Below, in pieces: positions 32,679 to 42,493 of a stretch of 64,000 nucleotides of DNA. The translations under genes were made by a program, and so were the position numbers. The stretch covers positions 868,001-932,000 of the forward strand of contig NC_033568.1 of the NCBI RefSeq assembly GCF_001680005.1, in the 5' to 3' direction. Under the pieces are notes generated by a model that did not search any database, was not told where the DNA came from, and saw nothing but the letters and a program-made list of their open reading frames with translations. The first letter of the stretch is position 1, and the number at the start of each line of letters is the position of its first letter. This DNA is from Plasmodium coatneyi. Its lineage: Eukaryota; Apicomplexa; Aconoidasida; Haemosporida; Plasmodiidae.

Positions 32679-32962
32679 CTACTTCTGGTTCTCTCTCCTC
32701 AACTTCGACTTCATAACCCCGTCCAGTACGTTCATATTTGACAGCTCCGCGTTATCCTTCGAGCGATTTTTTATGAAGTAGTCACATTCAAGGTATCTCT
32801 GTGTGCAATTCCAGATGCACTTCTTGTTCGTGTTGCTCAGGCTTTTTTCTGAGATGGGGTAAGAAAAGGTAACAAGGGTGAGTTGTCTCCCGTTCGGCCA
32901 TGCGTGACTACAACACGTTTCCACATCTATCAACCCTTATTCATACGTACTGTCACTTTTTG

Positions 32963-32995
<33 letters not shown>

Positions 32996-33335
32996 CTTTA
33001 TGGCTTACCCGGGTAGCTCACGCATTTATCGAAGCAGTAGGACGATATCTTGCAGGTCTCCTTGAAGGAGCTTATTATCTGCTCGGTGGGAATGGGAAGG
33101 AGTACACGGTAAAGAGTGAATCGCTGGACAACGTCCCCCACTGGGGGGAGATTCCCACTCCGATCAATCACACACAGGCACAGGTTTGTGACGACGCTCA
33201 CACGTTCCAGCGTGCATCTACGTGAGGCACACCCACCGCAACACCATCCACAAAAGAGAGACGTACCTTGTTTAGGGTGTTCAGTTGGGATAGGAAATTA
33301 TTCACGTTGCTATCATCCTTGGTATCGTTATCCAT
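32679..33335 (-). CDS. TIM8: Mitochondrial import chaperone TIM8-like (small Tim)
   Basis: Three exons in transcript order, 33335-33267, 33078-33009 and 32848-32679, giving 102 residues. The protein carries the twin CX3C motif of small Tim chaperones (CFDKC and CIWNC) with 15 residues between the pairs. The sequence around it (CVSYPGEKSLSNTNKKCIWN, then CTQRYLEC) is closest to Tim8, with Tim13 the main alternative. Small Tims escort hydrophobic precursors across the intermembrane space as hexamers, and the cysteines form the disulfides that hold the helical hairpin. The acceptor of exon 2 is GAGCAG, so use of the upstream AG would add one glutamine. A C-terminal basic extension of about 35 residues is unusual for the family. 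The gene is divergent from RPC34. Confidence 0.85.
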
Positions 33336-34081
33336 TGTTAGGTAAAGCGGGTTGGCATGCACGGACGGTGTAGCGTATTCTTCACTGCTGGTCGATCCGT
33401 TCCTCTTTTAACCGTACGATATGTTCTCATGTCCTCACAAGTAGTTGTAGGAAGGCAACGTTCACTTCGTTCAACAGCGTGTACGTCTCGTCACCTTTTA
33501 AATGCATTCCTTTATAATAGGTTGCTCGATAAAGTAACATGAAAAAATCGTAAAAACGGTAAAACGACGTCTCGATGTTTTCTCATCATTTAGGGCACTT
33601 GATGCGAATGCGTATGAGCGGCCATCTGTGTAAGTTGCCTCGAAGGAGGGGTCCTCTACTAAGGAAGCGCATGATACATATAATACATGTATACACCGCG
33701 TCGTATCACCTAATCGATAAAGAGAGGAAAATGCAAAAAAAGAACGTTTTGTAAACCCTGTTGTGAAAAAATTTTCAACACTATTGTTCTTTATTAGCAA
33801 TAATAACGTTCCCGTTTCGCACCCGTGACGTTTTCCTTTTTCACGTGGAACTCGTCCTTTTTTTTTTTTTTTTTTTCTTTTTCCTGGAGGCACGTTTAAG
33901 CGAGAAGGAGAATTTTTCTTTTTTTATTTTATTTGATTTTTTTCCTACTTGAGAAATGAAAAATCATGGGAATGTACAACTCTGCGTCGAACTGCCCATT
34001 CCCCCCCGCTCCTTTTCCTTTTTGCGATACCCCCAGGGAAGCCGGTAGGAAGTCCTTCAGTCAACATTACCGGGGGGAAAA
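33336..34081. other. Divergent intergenic region, TIM8 / RPC34
   Basis: About 750 bases shared as promoter by two divergent genes. It has a T tract at 33858-33876 and short T-rich words, and no supported exon. Confidence 0.5.
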
Positions 34082-35742
34082 ATGAACGCGAACAATAGGC
34101 AGCTAGTCAAGGATATCTACAAAATAGGTACAGTGTGCAACTGTGCGAGGGTTGCGTTGTACGACATTTGCGCATGTTGGGGCAGGCAAGGGTTTGCAGC
34201 CTGTGAAGGAGCAACCAGTGACCACTTCAGAGACCACCCAACCGGTTAGGTCACTCCGATCACAGATATACTTACTACACGCCTCCATTTTTTTCCCACC
34301 CCGTGCAGGACTAGACCACAAGGACTTCATCAACATAGAAAACCTGGAAGAAATATATGAAAAGAAAAAAAATGTAAAGCTACGGAGAAGCGAAATTGTG
34401 TACGCCCTGAACATCCTCGAAAATGCAAGGGCCTGCGCGATAAAGAATGAAAACAACACAATCATAACGAGGATGCGAAGTGAAGAAGTTACCAAGAAAT
34501 TGAAAGAGCTCAGCGACATTGATTTTTTAATCTTTACCAAAGTGGAAAATAGCCAAAATAATGGAATTTGGACAGCTGACCTGAGGAAGCAAACAAAATT
34601 GCTAGTAAGATACATATACATTTTTTTTCCTCTTTTTTACCTGACTTGGTCATAATTTTTGAAAAAAAAAAAAAAAAAAAATCGGCTAGCTGCGTTGCCT
34701 GAATGGGACAGCTTGTGTGAACTACACCATTTAGCTGTTCAGAAATAGATCGTCCATGTTGTGCACACGCGTGTAAGTGGGAAAGACACCCCCCCTCACT
34801 TTTATTCTGTTCCCCTTTTTTTTAAGATTCACCAAGTTCAGAAGGGCGTCAAGCTGCTGTGCGAGTGTAAACTGATAAAGCAGGTAAGGCAGGAAAAAAA
34901 AAAAATAAAATAAAATAGCTAGCTGCATGAACCGTTCAGGCAAATTAGCGAGTTTTTTTTTCCCCGTTCAGGTAAATAACATTCACGTGAAAAATCGAAA
35001 AATGTACATATTGTACGATTTAGAAGCCTCAGAAAAGGTAATTGAATTGAGTGGACAATGGAGGGGGGTCCAACTGACCATCCGAAGAGGACCCTATTCG
35101 TAGCAGCACAAGGTGTTCTGCAGCGCCGTTTTGCCATCTTTCTATCACTGTATTGCTGACCATCACTCTTTTCTTCCTCCATTCCACTCCACCGCGCAGG
35201 TCATAGGAGGCTCCTTTTACACCGACGGGGAATTCAACAAAAAGGTGGTGGACTACATACGGGAGAACATTTGCTTTTACCTCTACAACAACAACAACTC
35301 GAATGTCCTGTCCGTCATTAATTACATAAAAAACCTCAACAGCAGCATCGGCTACTTCTCCGACAATGATATATATAGAGTAATAAAGACTTTGCTGTAT
35401 GAGGAGCGAATCAAAATTTACAAAAATAGTAACGACGAGGAGATAATTTATTATTACAATAATGAGAAGAAAAACTACTTTAGCAACTTCCCCTGCTTTT
35501 CCTGCGACATTTTTAATAAGTGTAACTCGGACACGAAAACGGCCATTAATCCGAAGAACTGCGTCTACTTGAATTTTTACCTTAACCTCGAGGTAATGCG
35601 TGAATGTATGGAGGGCCGTTACCAGGGTTACCTCGCAAGGTGGTATGGCCTCTTCGTGTGTTAGCTCACCGATGTTGAGATCCCCATTCGGTCACTCATC
35701 CTGCTTCCTTCCCATTTGTTGCCCTTCCTACAGAATGAGTAA
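34082..35742 (+). CDS. RPC34: DNA-directed RNA polymerase III subunit RPC34/RPC6
   Basis: Six exons, 34082-34127, 34309-34604, 34827-34883, 34972-35037, 35200-35592 and 35734-35742, all in phase, giving 288 residues. It matches RPC34 (POLR3F) along its length: tandem winged-helix region ending in NGIWTADLRKQTKLL, the KGVKLLCECKLIKQ helix, the KNRKMYILYDLE strand, then GGSFYTDGEFNKKVVDYI and the C-terminal cysteine cluster (CFSCDIFNKC) followed by NPKNCVYLNFYL. In other eukaryotes this cluster binds an iron-sulfur centre and the subunit contacts TFIIIB during initiation at tRNA and 5S genes. The last exon encodes only Asn-Glu-stop. Introns 2 and 3 hold copies of a dispersed repeat. Family certain; the tiny first and last exons are predicted from phase and splice sites. 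Confidence 0.9.
34664..34720 (+). repeat. Degenerate dispersed element in RPC34 intron 2
   Basis: An A tract is followed by GGCTAGCTGC, then GCCTGAATGG. It shares the GCTAGCTG end and a GCCTGAA word with the better copies but lacks the intact GAACCGTTC core. Confidence 0.5.
34912..34960 (+). repeat. Dispersed TATGAACCGTTCAGG-type element in RPC34 intron 3
   Basis: An A-rich run leads into TAGCTAGCTGCATGAACC, then GTTCAGGCAAATTAGCG and a T tract. It is nearly identical over GAACCGTTCAGGCAAATTAG to the inverted copy near 39790-39815. Confidence 0.85.
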
Positions 35743-36513
35743 CACCATCCCGTGGGACAAGAAAAGATAGGCGCGATTTACGCACCCGTTAGAGGGTCAA
35801 GACAGGAGTGCATTATCCCCCTTTTTGTCCTCTTTTTTTTTTTTTTTTTTTTTTGTATGCTATGTTTCGTCATATACGCGACGTATGCAACGAACCGTGG
35901 GTTAGTTTAAATGTATTAAATTCTCTTTAAATTTGTATACCACTGTCAATCTGTTTTCTTTTTCTTTTTTTTTTCTGTCCATTTTTGAAGACCCATCGTA
36001 TAGGTGTGTCCTTTTTTTTTTTTTTTTTTTTTTTTTTCAAACTTGCGAGTGCATTTGTCAAATTGGAAGAAAAGACACCTCTGTACTTTATTACAATTTT
36101 CCCTTTTTTTTTCCGTCCAAAGGAGTCGTGGATAAAGGAAAGGGAACAGTTTAATCAATTGCGTGTGAATTATTAACATAGGTACAAGTACACGTGATGT
36201 GCCTAATGTAGTGTACCGCTTAACGTGGCACTGTGCGTTTCCGTCCTCAACGGGTGACACATTGAAGGAGACAAAAAAAGACAACCCGCACCATTATGAG
36301 TGGAAGAACAAAAAGGGAAAAGGATTGCACCCGGATAAAGGAACAAAGAATAGTCCAGTATGATTCGTAAAAGTGGAACCTTTTATTATTTATTTTATTA
36401 TTTATTTTTTTTTTTGGAAAGGTGGAGGTGATCCCCTCACCTGGTTGTAACGGATGACGTGGGGGCAAATTGTGGCATTTTTTTTTTTTTTTTTCTTTCG
36501 CAACTGAGTAGTG
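35743..36513. other. Intergenic region
   Basis: About 770 bases between two plus-strand genes. T tracts at 35830-35854, 36011-36037 and 36478-36494; no supported exon. Confidence 0.5.
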
Positions 36514-39500
36514 ATGCCACGTCATATGTTCCTCAACCCGCTCAGGAAAGAATGCGAAATAACGAGGAGTGACTGCGAGGAGTTTATTCGGGTCGTCAAA
36601 AGGTAAGGCATACACAGAAGGTGAAAAAAAAATAAAATAAAATAAAAATGTCTTTCTAATTCGCACGGTGCATGCGCTGTCACCCGTAGTGGCAGTAGCG
36701 GATCAGATGGGAATAATCTAAGTAGGACAGAAAAAAAAAAAAAAAAAAAAAGCATACTTGTTTAAAATCTTCCAGACCACTACCCACCCTTGCACACCTT
36801 TTTTTGCCGCAAAAGGTTCGGCAAATCATTCTCAGAAAAGGACTTAGCCCAGTACTGCCGTTTAAATAACATCCCGATAAGCGAGTAAGCTTTGTAGTGG
36901 TCTCCTCAGCGTCGTATTATATATCAACGTTCGTCCATACTGGGTGCACTGTTGTTTGTGGGTACCTTTAAAGTGAACAAGGATTTATTATACTAGCTTC
37001 TTCTACCCCCCGCAGACACACCATTGAATGCATGTTCGAGGAGTTCTTTCTAAACAAAAAAAATGAAAGGGAGTAAGTCCATTCGAAAGATGTCAACCGT
37101 GTGATCCTTCTTTGTGAAGGCATTTTGTGAACCCATTTTGTCTATATACCCCACTGCAGGAGCCGCGAAATCACCGCCGACGATCTGATATCCCTGACGT
37201 CCAAAAAAACGAACAGATGCTTCTACGTGCCGGTCGTCGTTTATATAGGTAATGCCACAGTGGACACAACGAAAAATTGAGAATACAATGAACCAAAGGG
37301 AATCGCTCCCTGTGCAGCATTTGTCCCCATGGGGGAAGCACACCTTAGCTAAAGCGTCCCTTCTAAGTGTGACTTGGCCCCCCTCCGTAAGATCCACCTT
37401 GTATATTTCCCCCTCACAGGAAAGTGTAACCACATACGAAGCTACGAAGAAGGACTCATAAAAGCAAAAGAAAAAAAAAAAAAAAATGAACAAATCGAAA
37501 GGGACAATTTGAGAAGACAGATGAAGAGGGATAAGAAAAATAGGCAGAGAAATGAGCAGATGAATTACGTTTGGGAAGATGAACTTTGGGGCAAGTCCAA
37601 CCGTTGCAGTGAGGCCATGTCGATAGATCGTGAGGGGCAACATGAGTTGGGGAGCACCGATTTGAAAACAAGAAATAGTGACAGCGGGGGTGTGTGCCAA
37701 GTTGGGAAGGAGAACGGGGAAGGGGTCCCAAATGGTGAAGACCCCAACGGGGAACCGCGCCCCAGCCAAGCGAACTGTGCTAACACGGAACAGCCGCATG
37801 AACAGGTGGACTGTCCGAAGGAAGTCGAAGCAACTGAAAAGAAAAAAGGCAATCACAGTACGCATAACAGTGGAAAAATGAAAAAGTCTACGCCCGGCAG
37901 AAAAGGAAAAAGCGCCGCCTTACAACAGGAAAAGAAAACGAGTGAAAGACCCCCCACAGAGGAAACGAAGCAACTCCCCCCGCAGGAGCAGAAGACGGAC
38001 AAGCAAATCTACTACGATTCGCTCATGAAGCGGGTGATATATAACGTAGAAAAAAAAAAGGAGAGAAAAAAAAAACACCTCACAACATTCAACTTTGTTA
38101 CTTACTACAAACTGCATGAGCTCATATATATTTCCTTCCTGGTGGACAAGTACCAGGGGTACTACAAAGGTATGCAAGGGGTTGCCAAAACAAGGATATA
38201 AGGGGCAGCAGATCATTCTTTTGCTCACTACATGTGTAAGTGCGTGTCCCACTTGGTAATCCCTTCCCTCCCGACAGGCAAAGAAGAGAGCGACCTGATC
38301 GACATTTACGATGAGGAGGGGAAAAAAATGGACCGAAGGGAAGACAGAAAAGAAGATCCCCCAGGGGAAATACACAAAAACAGTGACGAAGAAGATGTGG
38401 AAGCAAAAATACAAGTAACCGTAGAAGACACGGAAAGGATTACCCTCGAGGAAGTCGTACAAAAATACAAAGGGGACAGGGAGAAGGAGGGAAAAAAAAA
38501 AAAAAAATTAAAAAAAAAAACTCATAAGTACATACATAGTAGTCAGCTAGCCAATTTTCAATTTGTCGGAAAAAATATAAAAGAAATAATGAACTGCGTT
38601 TTGCACAACTTGAACATATTTTTCAACGAAAAAGTGTTGGACGTTGAACGTGTGATGGAAGAGCACACCACCGTGGTGGGCAACGTTTCTACTGTGGCGG
38701 AAAGCAACCAAGGAAGTGTTTGCACACAGGTTGTTATGCCAACTGATGCGGCTACAACACAGGAAGAATTTCCCAATGGGGATAACACCCTTTCTGGTGA
38801 GTCTCCCCCGTTAAACGAAGGCGAAGCGGAAACAGTTATTGTAAGTACGCCTACATGTGATAGTCTCCCCCCCTTGAAGAACAAAAAAAAATGCGTCCCA
38901 AATGGGGAAGTCGTCTCTTCTGATCAGCCAAGCGAAGCAGTGGGGAAGGTGAAAAAAGAGGCCACTAAGGGGGATGAAAATCCCAACTGTGCAGAGGGAG
39001 ACAAAGAAGACCAAGCGGAGACGGCAAACAGGAACATAAAAAGAGGGCGTAAGGGAAGGCACGCGAAACGTATGCACACTTTTAAGAGACCCCCTGGTAC
39101 ACACAACTCCGAAATTGACGAAGCAGTCGATGCGCCGTCAGACGTCCAACTTAACAACGAAGAAACTGCATCGGATTATTACATAAGTTACGAAAATTTA
39201 AAATACACCAAGGAAGAAATAAAGCAAAAAAATTTCATCTACTATTTAACACATGATATAAACAAAATTGAAACATACAAAAGGAAATACTTTTACGACT
39301 TTTTTTTTATGTACATGGTGAGGAAGCTCTTCTGGAATGTGCTATGTTTGTATTACTTGCACTGGAAGGAGCGCCTATCGGAGGATGCACCAATGGGGAG
39401 TGGGTCACCAGGTGATGCCTCCCTGTATCAACCAATGGGCAACCAGTTAAATAACCAAACCCTGCATGATGACAACCTAATCCTGTACGAAAGCGACGTC

Positions 39501-39773
39501 AGCGTGAACAACGCCAAGAAGAACAAGGCCATGCTCTACAACACTAACCAGAAGCTGTGCCACAACCTGGACCCCCTGTTTAAATTAATTCGCAACGAAA
39601 AATTGCTCATTTACCTTCGATATGATCAAAATAAAAGGATCAAATGTAAAAACAAAACGGAATACGTGTATAGAGAAATATGGCAGTACCTTATTTTAAC
39701 GAACTTAAGGCAGAAGGCGCAAACTGGGACATATAGCCCTTTCAGTGAGTTCGTCCTCTTTCAACAGAACTGA
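36514..39773 (+). CDS. Large lysine/glutamate-rich protein, function unknown
   Basis: Six exons, 36514-36602, 36816-36884, 37016-37072, 37160-37248, 37420-38169 and 38278-39773, each joining in phase, giving 849 residues. The first four short exons encode a compact, ordered-looking segment (MPRHMFLNPLRKECEITRSD, FGKSFSEKDLAQYCRLNNIP, HTIECMFEEFFLNKKN, CFYVPVVVYIG). The rest alternates low-complexity, lysine/glutamate-rich stretches with helical blocks (FVTYYKLHELIYISFLVDKY, FFMYMVRKLFWNVLCLYYLH, a basic stretch near the end with IWQYLILTNLRQK). No signal peptide, clear membrane span or catalytic motif. I do not recognise the family. Short introns at the 5' end and long exons at the 3' end are the common Plasmodium pattern. 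Confidence 0.75.
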
Positions 39774-41021
39774 AAAAAAAAAAAAAAGCGCTAATTTGCC
39801 TGAACGGTTCATATTTTTTTTTTTTATTATATATATATTTTTTTTTTTCTCCAAATGGCTAGTCGAAATGTTTTCCCCCAACATGGGGATTTTTTTTCTC
39901 ACTCGTATTTACGTAGCAGCGTGCGAAAATGTATTCTCCACTTACGCGGCGGTGCGGTAAGGGATAATCCCCCCTTGGAATATGAAGAGAGCATCCTTAG
40001 CACATGCAACGTCGTACATTTCGCTTCTCCTCCTGGTGGGTTATATTAGTAAAGTTCCATATCAGTTTTACCTCTCAGCCTTGATGGGGCGTGCGCGCCG
40101 TTTTGTCAGTTAATCGGTCGGGAATTTGTTGGGTCCCAAGCCTACATCCCTAGCATGCATACCGAGAGAGCATATAGGCATACATTTTATGCATACAACA
40201 CGTTATTGCAATGTACATAGATACGTTTTTTTTTTTTTTTTTTTTTTTTGGTAACCTGGTTGGAATTTCTCCCCGTCGGGACAACATTTTCAATTTCCAT
40301 AGGGATATAATTCATCGACAACTGCTGGGCGCAGTGCACGCCTCTAACCGCGATACAGCCCACGCTTATATTTCGTCACATCTTTTTGCGGCTCCTTCAC
40401 CGCATCAGGGTTGACGAATTCGGGCACCACGACCCCTGGTCAATTGCCTTGCAGCACCGTGTTCCCCACAAAAAATAACGCCCCCACGGGGAGCGAAAAA
40501 AACCACTTACATCGCTTAGCAAAAAAGGAGGCCCTACTTATTTGAAGAAGGTGAAGTTCTGCATTAGTATCGCCCCGCACAACTTTTTTGCCGCAAAATG
40601 ACCATAAAAAAAAAGAGGTCAAGTGAAATGTCCCCCATGCACGATTGATTGAACGAAAAAGAAAAAAAAAAAAAAGGGAAAAAAGGAAAAAACATTTTAA
40701 CGATTAACAACAAAAATAAAAAACACCAACTTGGCAACTATTTTGAGGAAACCTCATTTTCACGAGTCACTTTTTTGACCTATCCGTAAGAAAGTACCTT
40801 ATCTTTTTAATCCAACCCTCCGCAAAAGTAAGCATTTGTTCATGTACTCGATGAACCAGATGAGATACCATGAAATGCGTGTCATCCCATGAGATGAAAG
40901 ATACCTGCTGGGCGAGAGACTACATTGAATGGCCAGGGCGTTAATTCGCCTGTAACTTCGCGCTGCATTCCGTTATATGCTTGCTTGTACCCTCACACGT
41001 ATGGCTCATTCCCCTTTGCAG
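39774..41021. other. Intergenic region and RPS25 5' UTR
   Basis: About 1.25 kb. It holds an inverted copy of the dispersed element near 39787-39815, a T tract at 40226-40249, A-rich DNA at 40660-40720, and the probable untranslated first exon of RPS25 ending at 40827, followed by its first intron. The short open frames seen here lack coding character. Confidence 0.5.
39787..39862 (-). repeat. Dispersed element, inverted copy
   Basis: After an A tract, GCTAATTTGCCTGAACGG then TTCATA, followed by T and TA tracts and ATGGCTAGT. Reverse-complemented, the core GAACCGTTCAGGCAAATTAG matches the copy in RPC34 intron 3. Confidence 0.8.
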
Positions 41022-41531
41022 TGCCCCCTAAGGAGAGAAAAACAAAGGAGCAAATCGCGGCTGCCGCAGCAGCATCGGGAAGAAGCAAGAAAAAGGTAAT
41101 GGCTCCCCCTGGGCAGTGACCCATACGTGGGTACCCGACGTGGGGTCATATATTACATGCGCGTCGTACTACATTTGCGTAACCCCCCGTTGGATAACCA
41201 TGATCCACGTGTTTATCAAGCAAAATGTTTCTCCCACCTACTCACTTTACCACACGCACGTTGTCACACCCACTTACCTCCTCCGCAGAAATGGGGAAAG
41301 GGAAAGAACAAGGAAAAACTGAACCACGCCGTGTTCATCGACAAAGCCCTGCAGTCAAAAATTTTGGAGAGTAAAAACATGAAGGTCATCACCCCTTCCA
41401 CCATTTCAGAAAAATATAAAGTTAATTTAAGTGTCGCCAGATCGGTCATTAAATATTTAGCGGAGCAGAATTTAATTAAGGAGGTTTGTATTCAGAGCCA
41501 CAGTCAGAAATTGTACACCAAGGTTGCCTAG
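40827..41531 (+). CDS. RPS25: 40S ribosomal protein eS25 (RPS25), start codon split by an intron
   Basis: Coding exons 41022-41095 and 41289-41531, plus one base of the start codon. The first coding exon opens TG-CCC-CCT-AAG right after a TTTGCAG acceptor, so the initiator ATG needs an A from an upstream exon. A donor AAAA|GTAAGC at 40827/40828 supplies it. The product is 105 residues: MPPKERKTKEQIAAAA, a basic KKKKWGKGKNKEKLNH linker, then the winged-helix core (FIDKALQSKILESKNMKVIT, VNLSVARSVIKYLAEQNLIK). Length and sequence fit eS25, which lies near the E site of the small subunit. The split start codon rests on the splice-site reading; other upstream donors ending in A are possible. Confidence 0.9.
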
Positions 41532-41546
41532 GAGGGGAGGTCCTTC

Positions 41547-41591
41547 AACCGGTAGTTGCATAACCGGTAGTTGCATAACCGGTAGTTGCTT
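41547..41591. repeat. 15-bp tandem repeat, 3 copies
   Basis: Three contiguous copies of AACCGGTAGTTGCAT, the last with one change at its end, sixteen bases after the RPS25 stop codon. Confidence 0.9.
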
Positions 41592-42126
41592 AACCTGCTT
41601 GCTGCCTCATCCCTGTGTGTGCATGTATGTGCGCATATACTTACTAAGGGTGAACAGGTGCCCTTCACAACGGTACAACTTTTTTTTTCTTTTTTTTTTT
41701 CCCTCATGTAACTTTCCCATCATGTTATTTATCCTGCTACACTCGTGACTCTTACCAAAGGGAAGGAACACCCCCTAAAAGGGAAAATACCCCACATGAT
41801 AAGACGTAGTAAAATATTTGGGGAGGTTATATGACAAGCACCCTCATCCTTAACGAATCTAAGCGGGCCTTCCTACCCCCCGCAGATAACATGATTGGTA
41901 AAACCGATCCTGACTGTCCCCCCACATGAATGAAACAAAATGATGACACAAGAAAACTAAAGAAAGGGTGACGCAATTTTGAAAAAGTGAGTAAAAGATT
42001 TCTTCTTTTTATTCACTTCTTTTCAACTTTGCGAACGCAACATGATCCGCACAACCTAGTCATAGTTACTCTGATTGTTTCGTCTGTGGTGGACAGTGAG
42101 GAGGGAATGCAAAAAAATTGCCAAAC

Positions 42127-42168
42127 GGGGCGTTGCCAATGCGGCGTTGCTAATGCGGCGTTGCTAAT
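42127..42168. repeat. 14-bp tandem repeat, about 3 copies
   Basis: GCGGCGTTGCTAAT in about three tandem copies, the first degenerate (GGGGCGTTGCCAAT). Confidence 0.8.
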
Positions 42169-42373
42169 GGGGGGTCATCACAATGTTGCAAAAAGGTGTC
42201 TTCACGTTAGTGTTTGACCTTCGGCCGGCGTGATGTGTACAAATGGGGGGTTAATTCTTTTAATGCGTTTAAGACGGAGAAGCCCTGGTAGGCTGCCCCG
42301 CGATCGGTGGGAGGTTGTTAAAGGATGGGCACCTCATAGGGTTAACAGATTAGTGCAGTTTAAAAAAAAGGCA

Positions 42374-42433
42374 AGCATGTAGTAGAGCATGTTGTAAAGC
42401 ATGTAGTAGAGCATGTAGTAAAGTATGTAGTAA
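42374..42433. repeat. 12-bp tandem repeat, 5 copies
   Basis: Five tandem copies of AGCATGTAGTAG with small changes, just downstream of the TH2-like gene, in its probable 3' UTR. Confidence 0.9.
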
Positions 42434-42493
42434 AATGGACGGAGGAAAAACAGATGTAACGTCGCGTGTATGCCCCCTTTTTCACACGAACAG

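Larger units (their letters stand above)
41532..42493. other. Convergent intergenic region rich in short tandem repeats
   Basis: About 960 bases of 3' flank between RPS25 (+) and the TH2-like gene (-). Three tandem arrays are listed separately. A T tract lies near 41682-41700. No supported exon. Confidence 0.6.

Noticed and set aside
34284..34655. C-terminal readthrough of RPC34 exon 2 (RYIYIFFPLFYLTWS)
   Set aside because: It reads past a clear GTAAGA donor into intron T tracts; the next exons restore the RPC34 sequence in phase.
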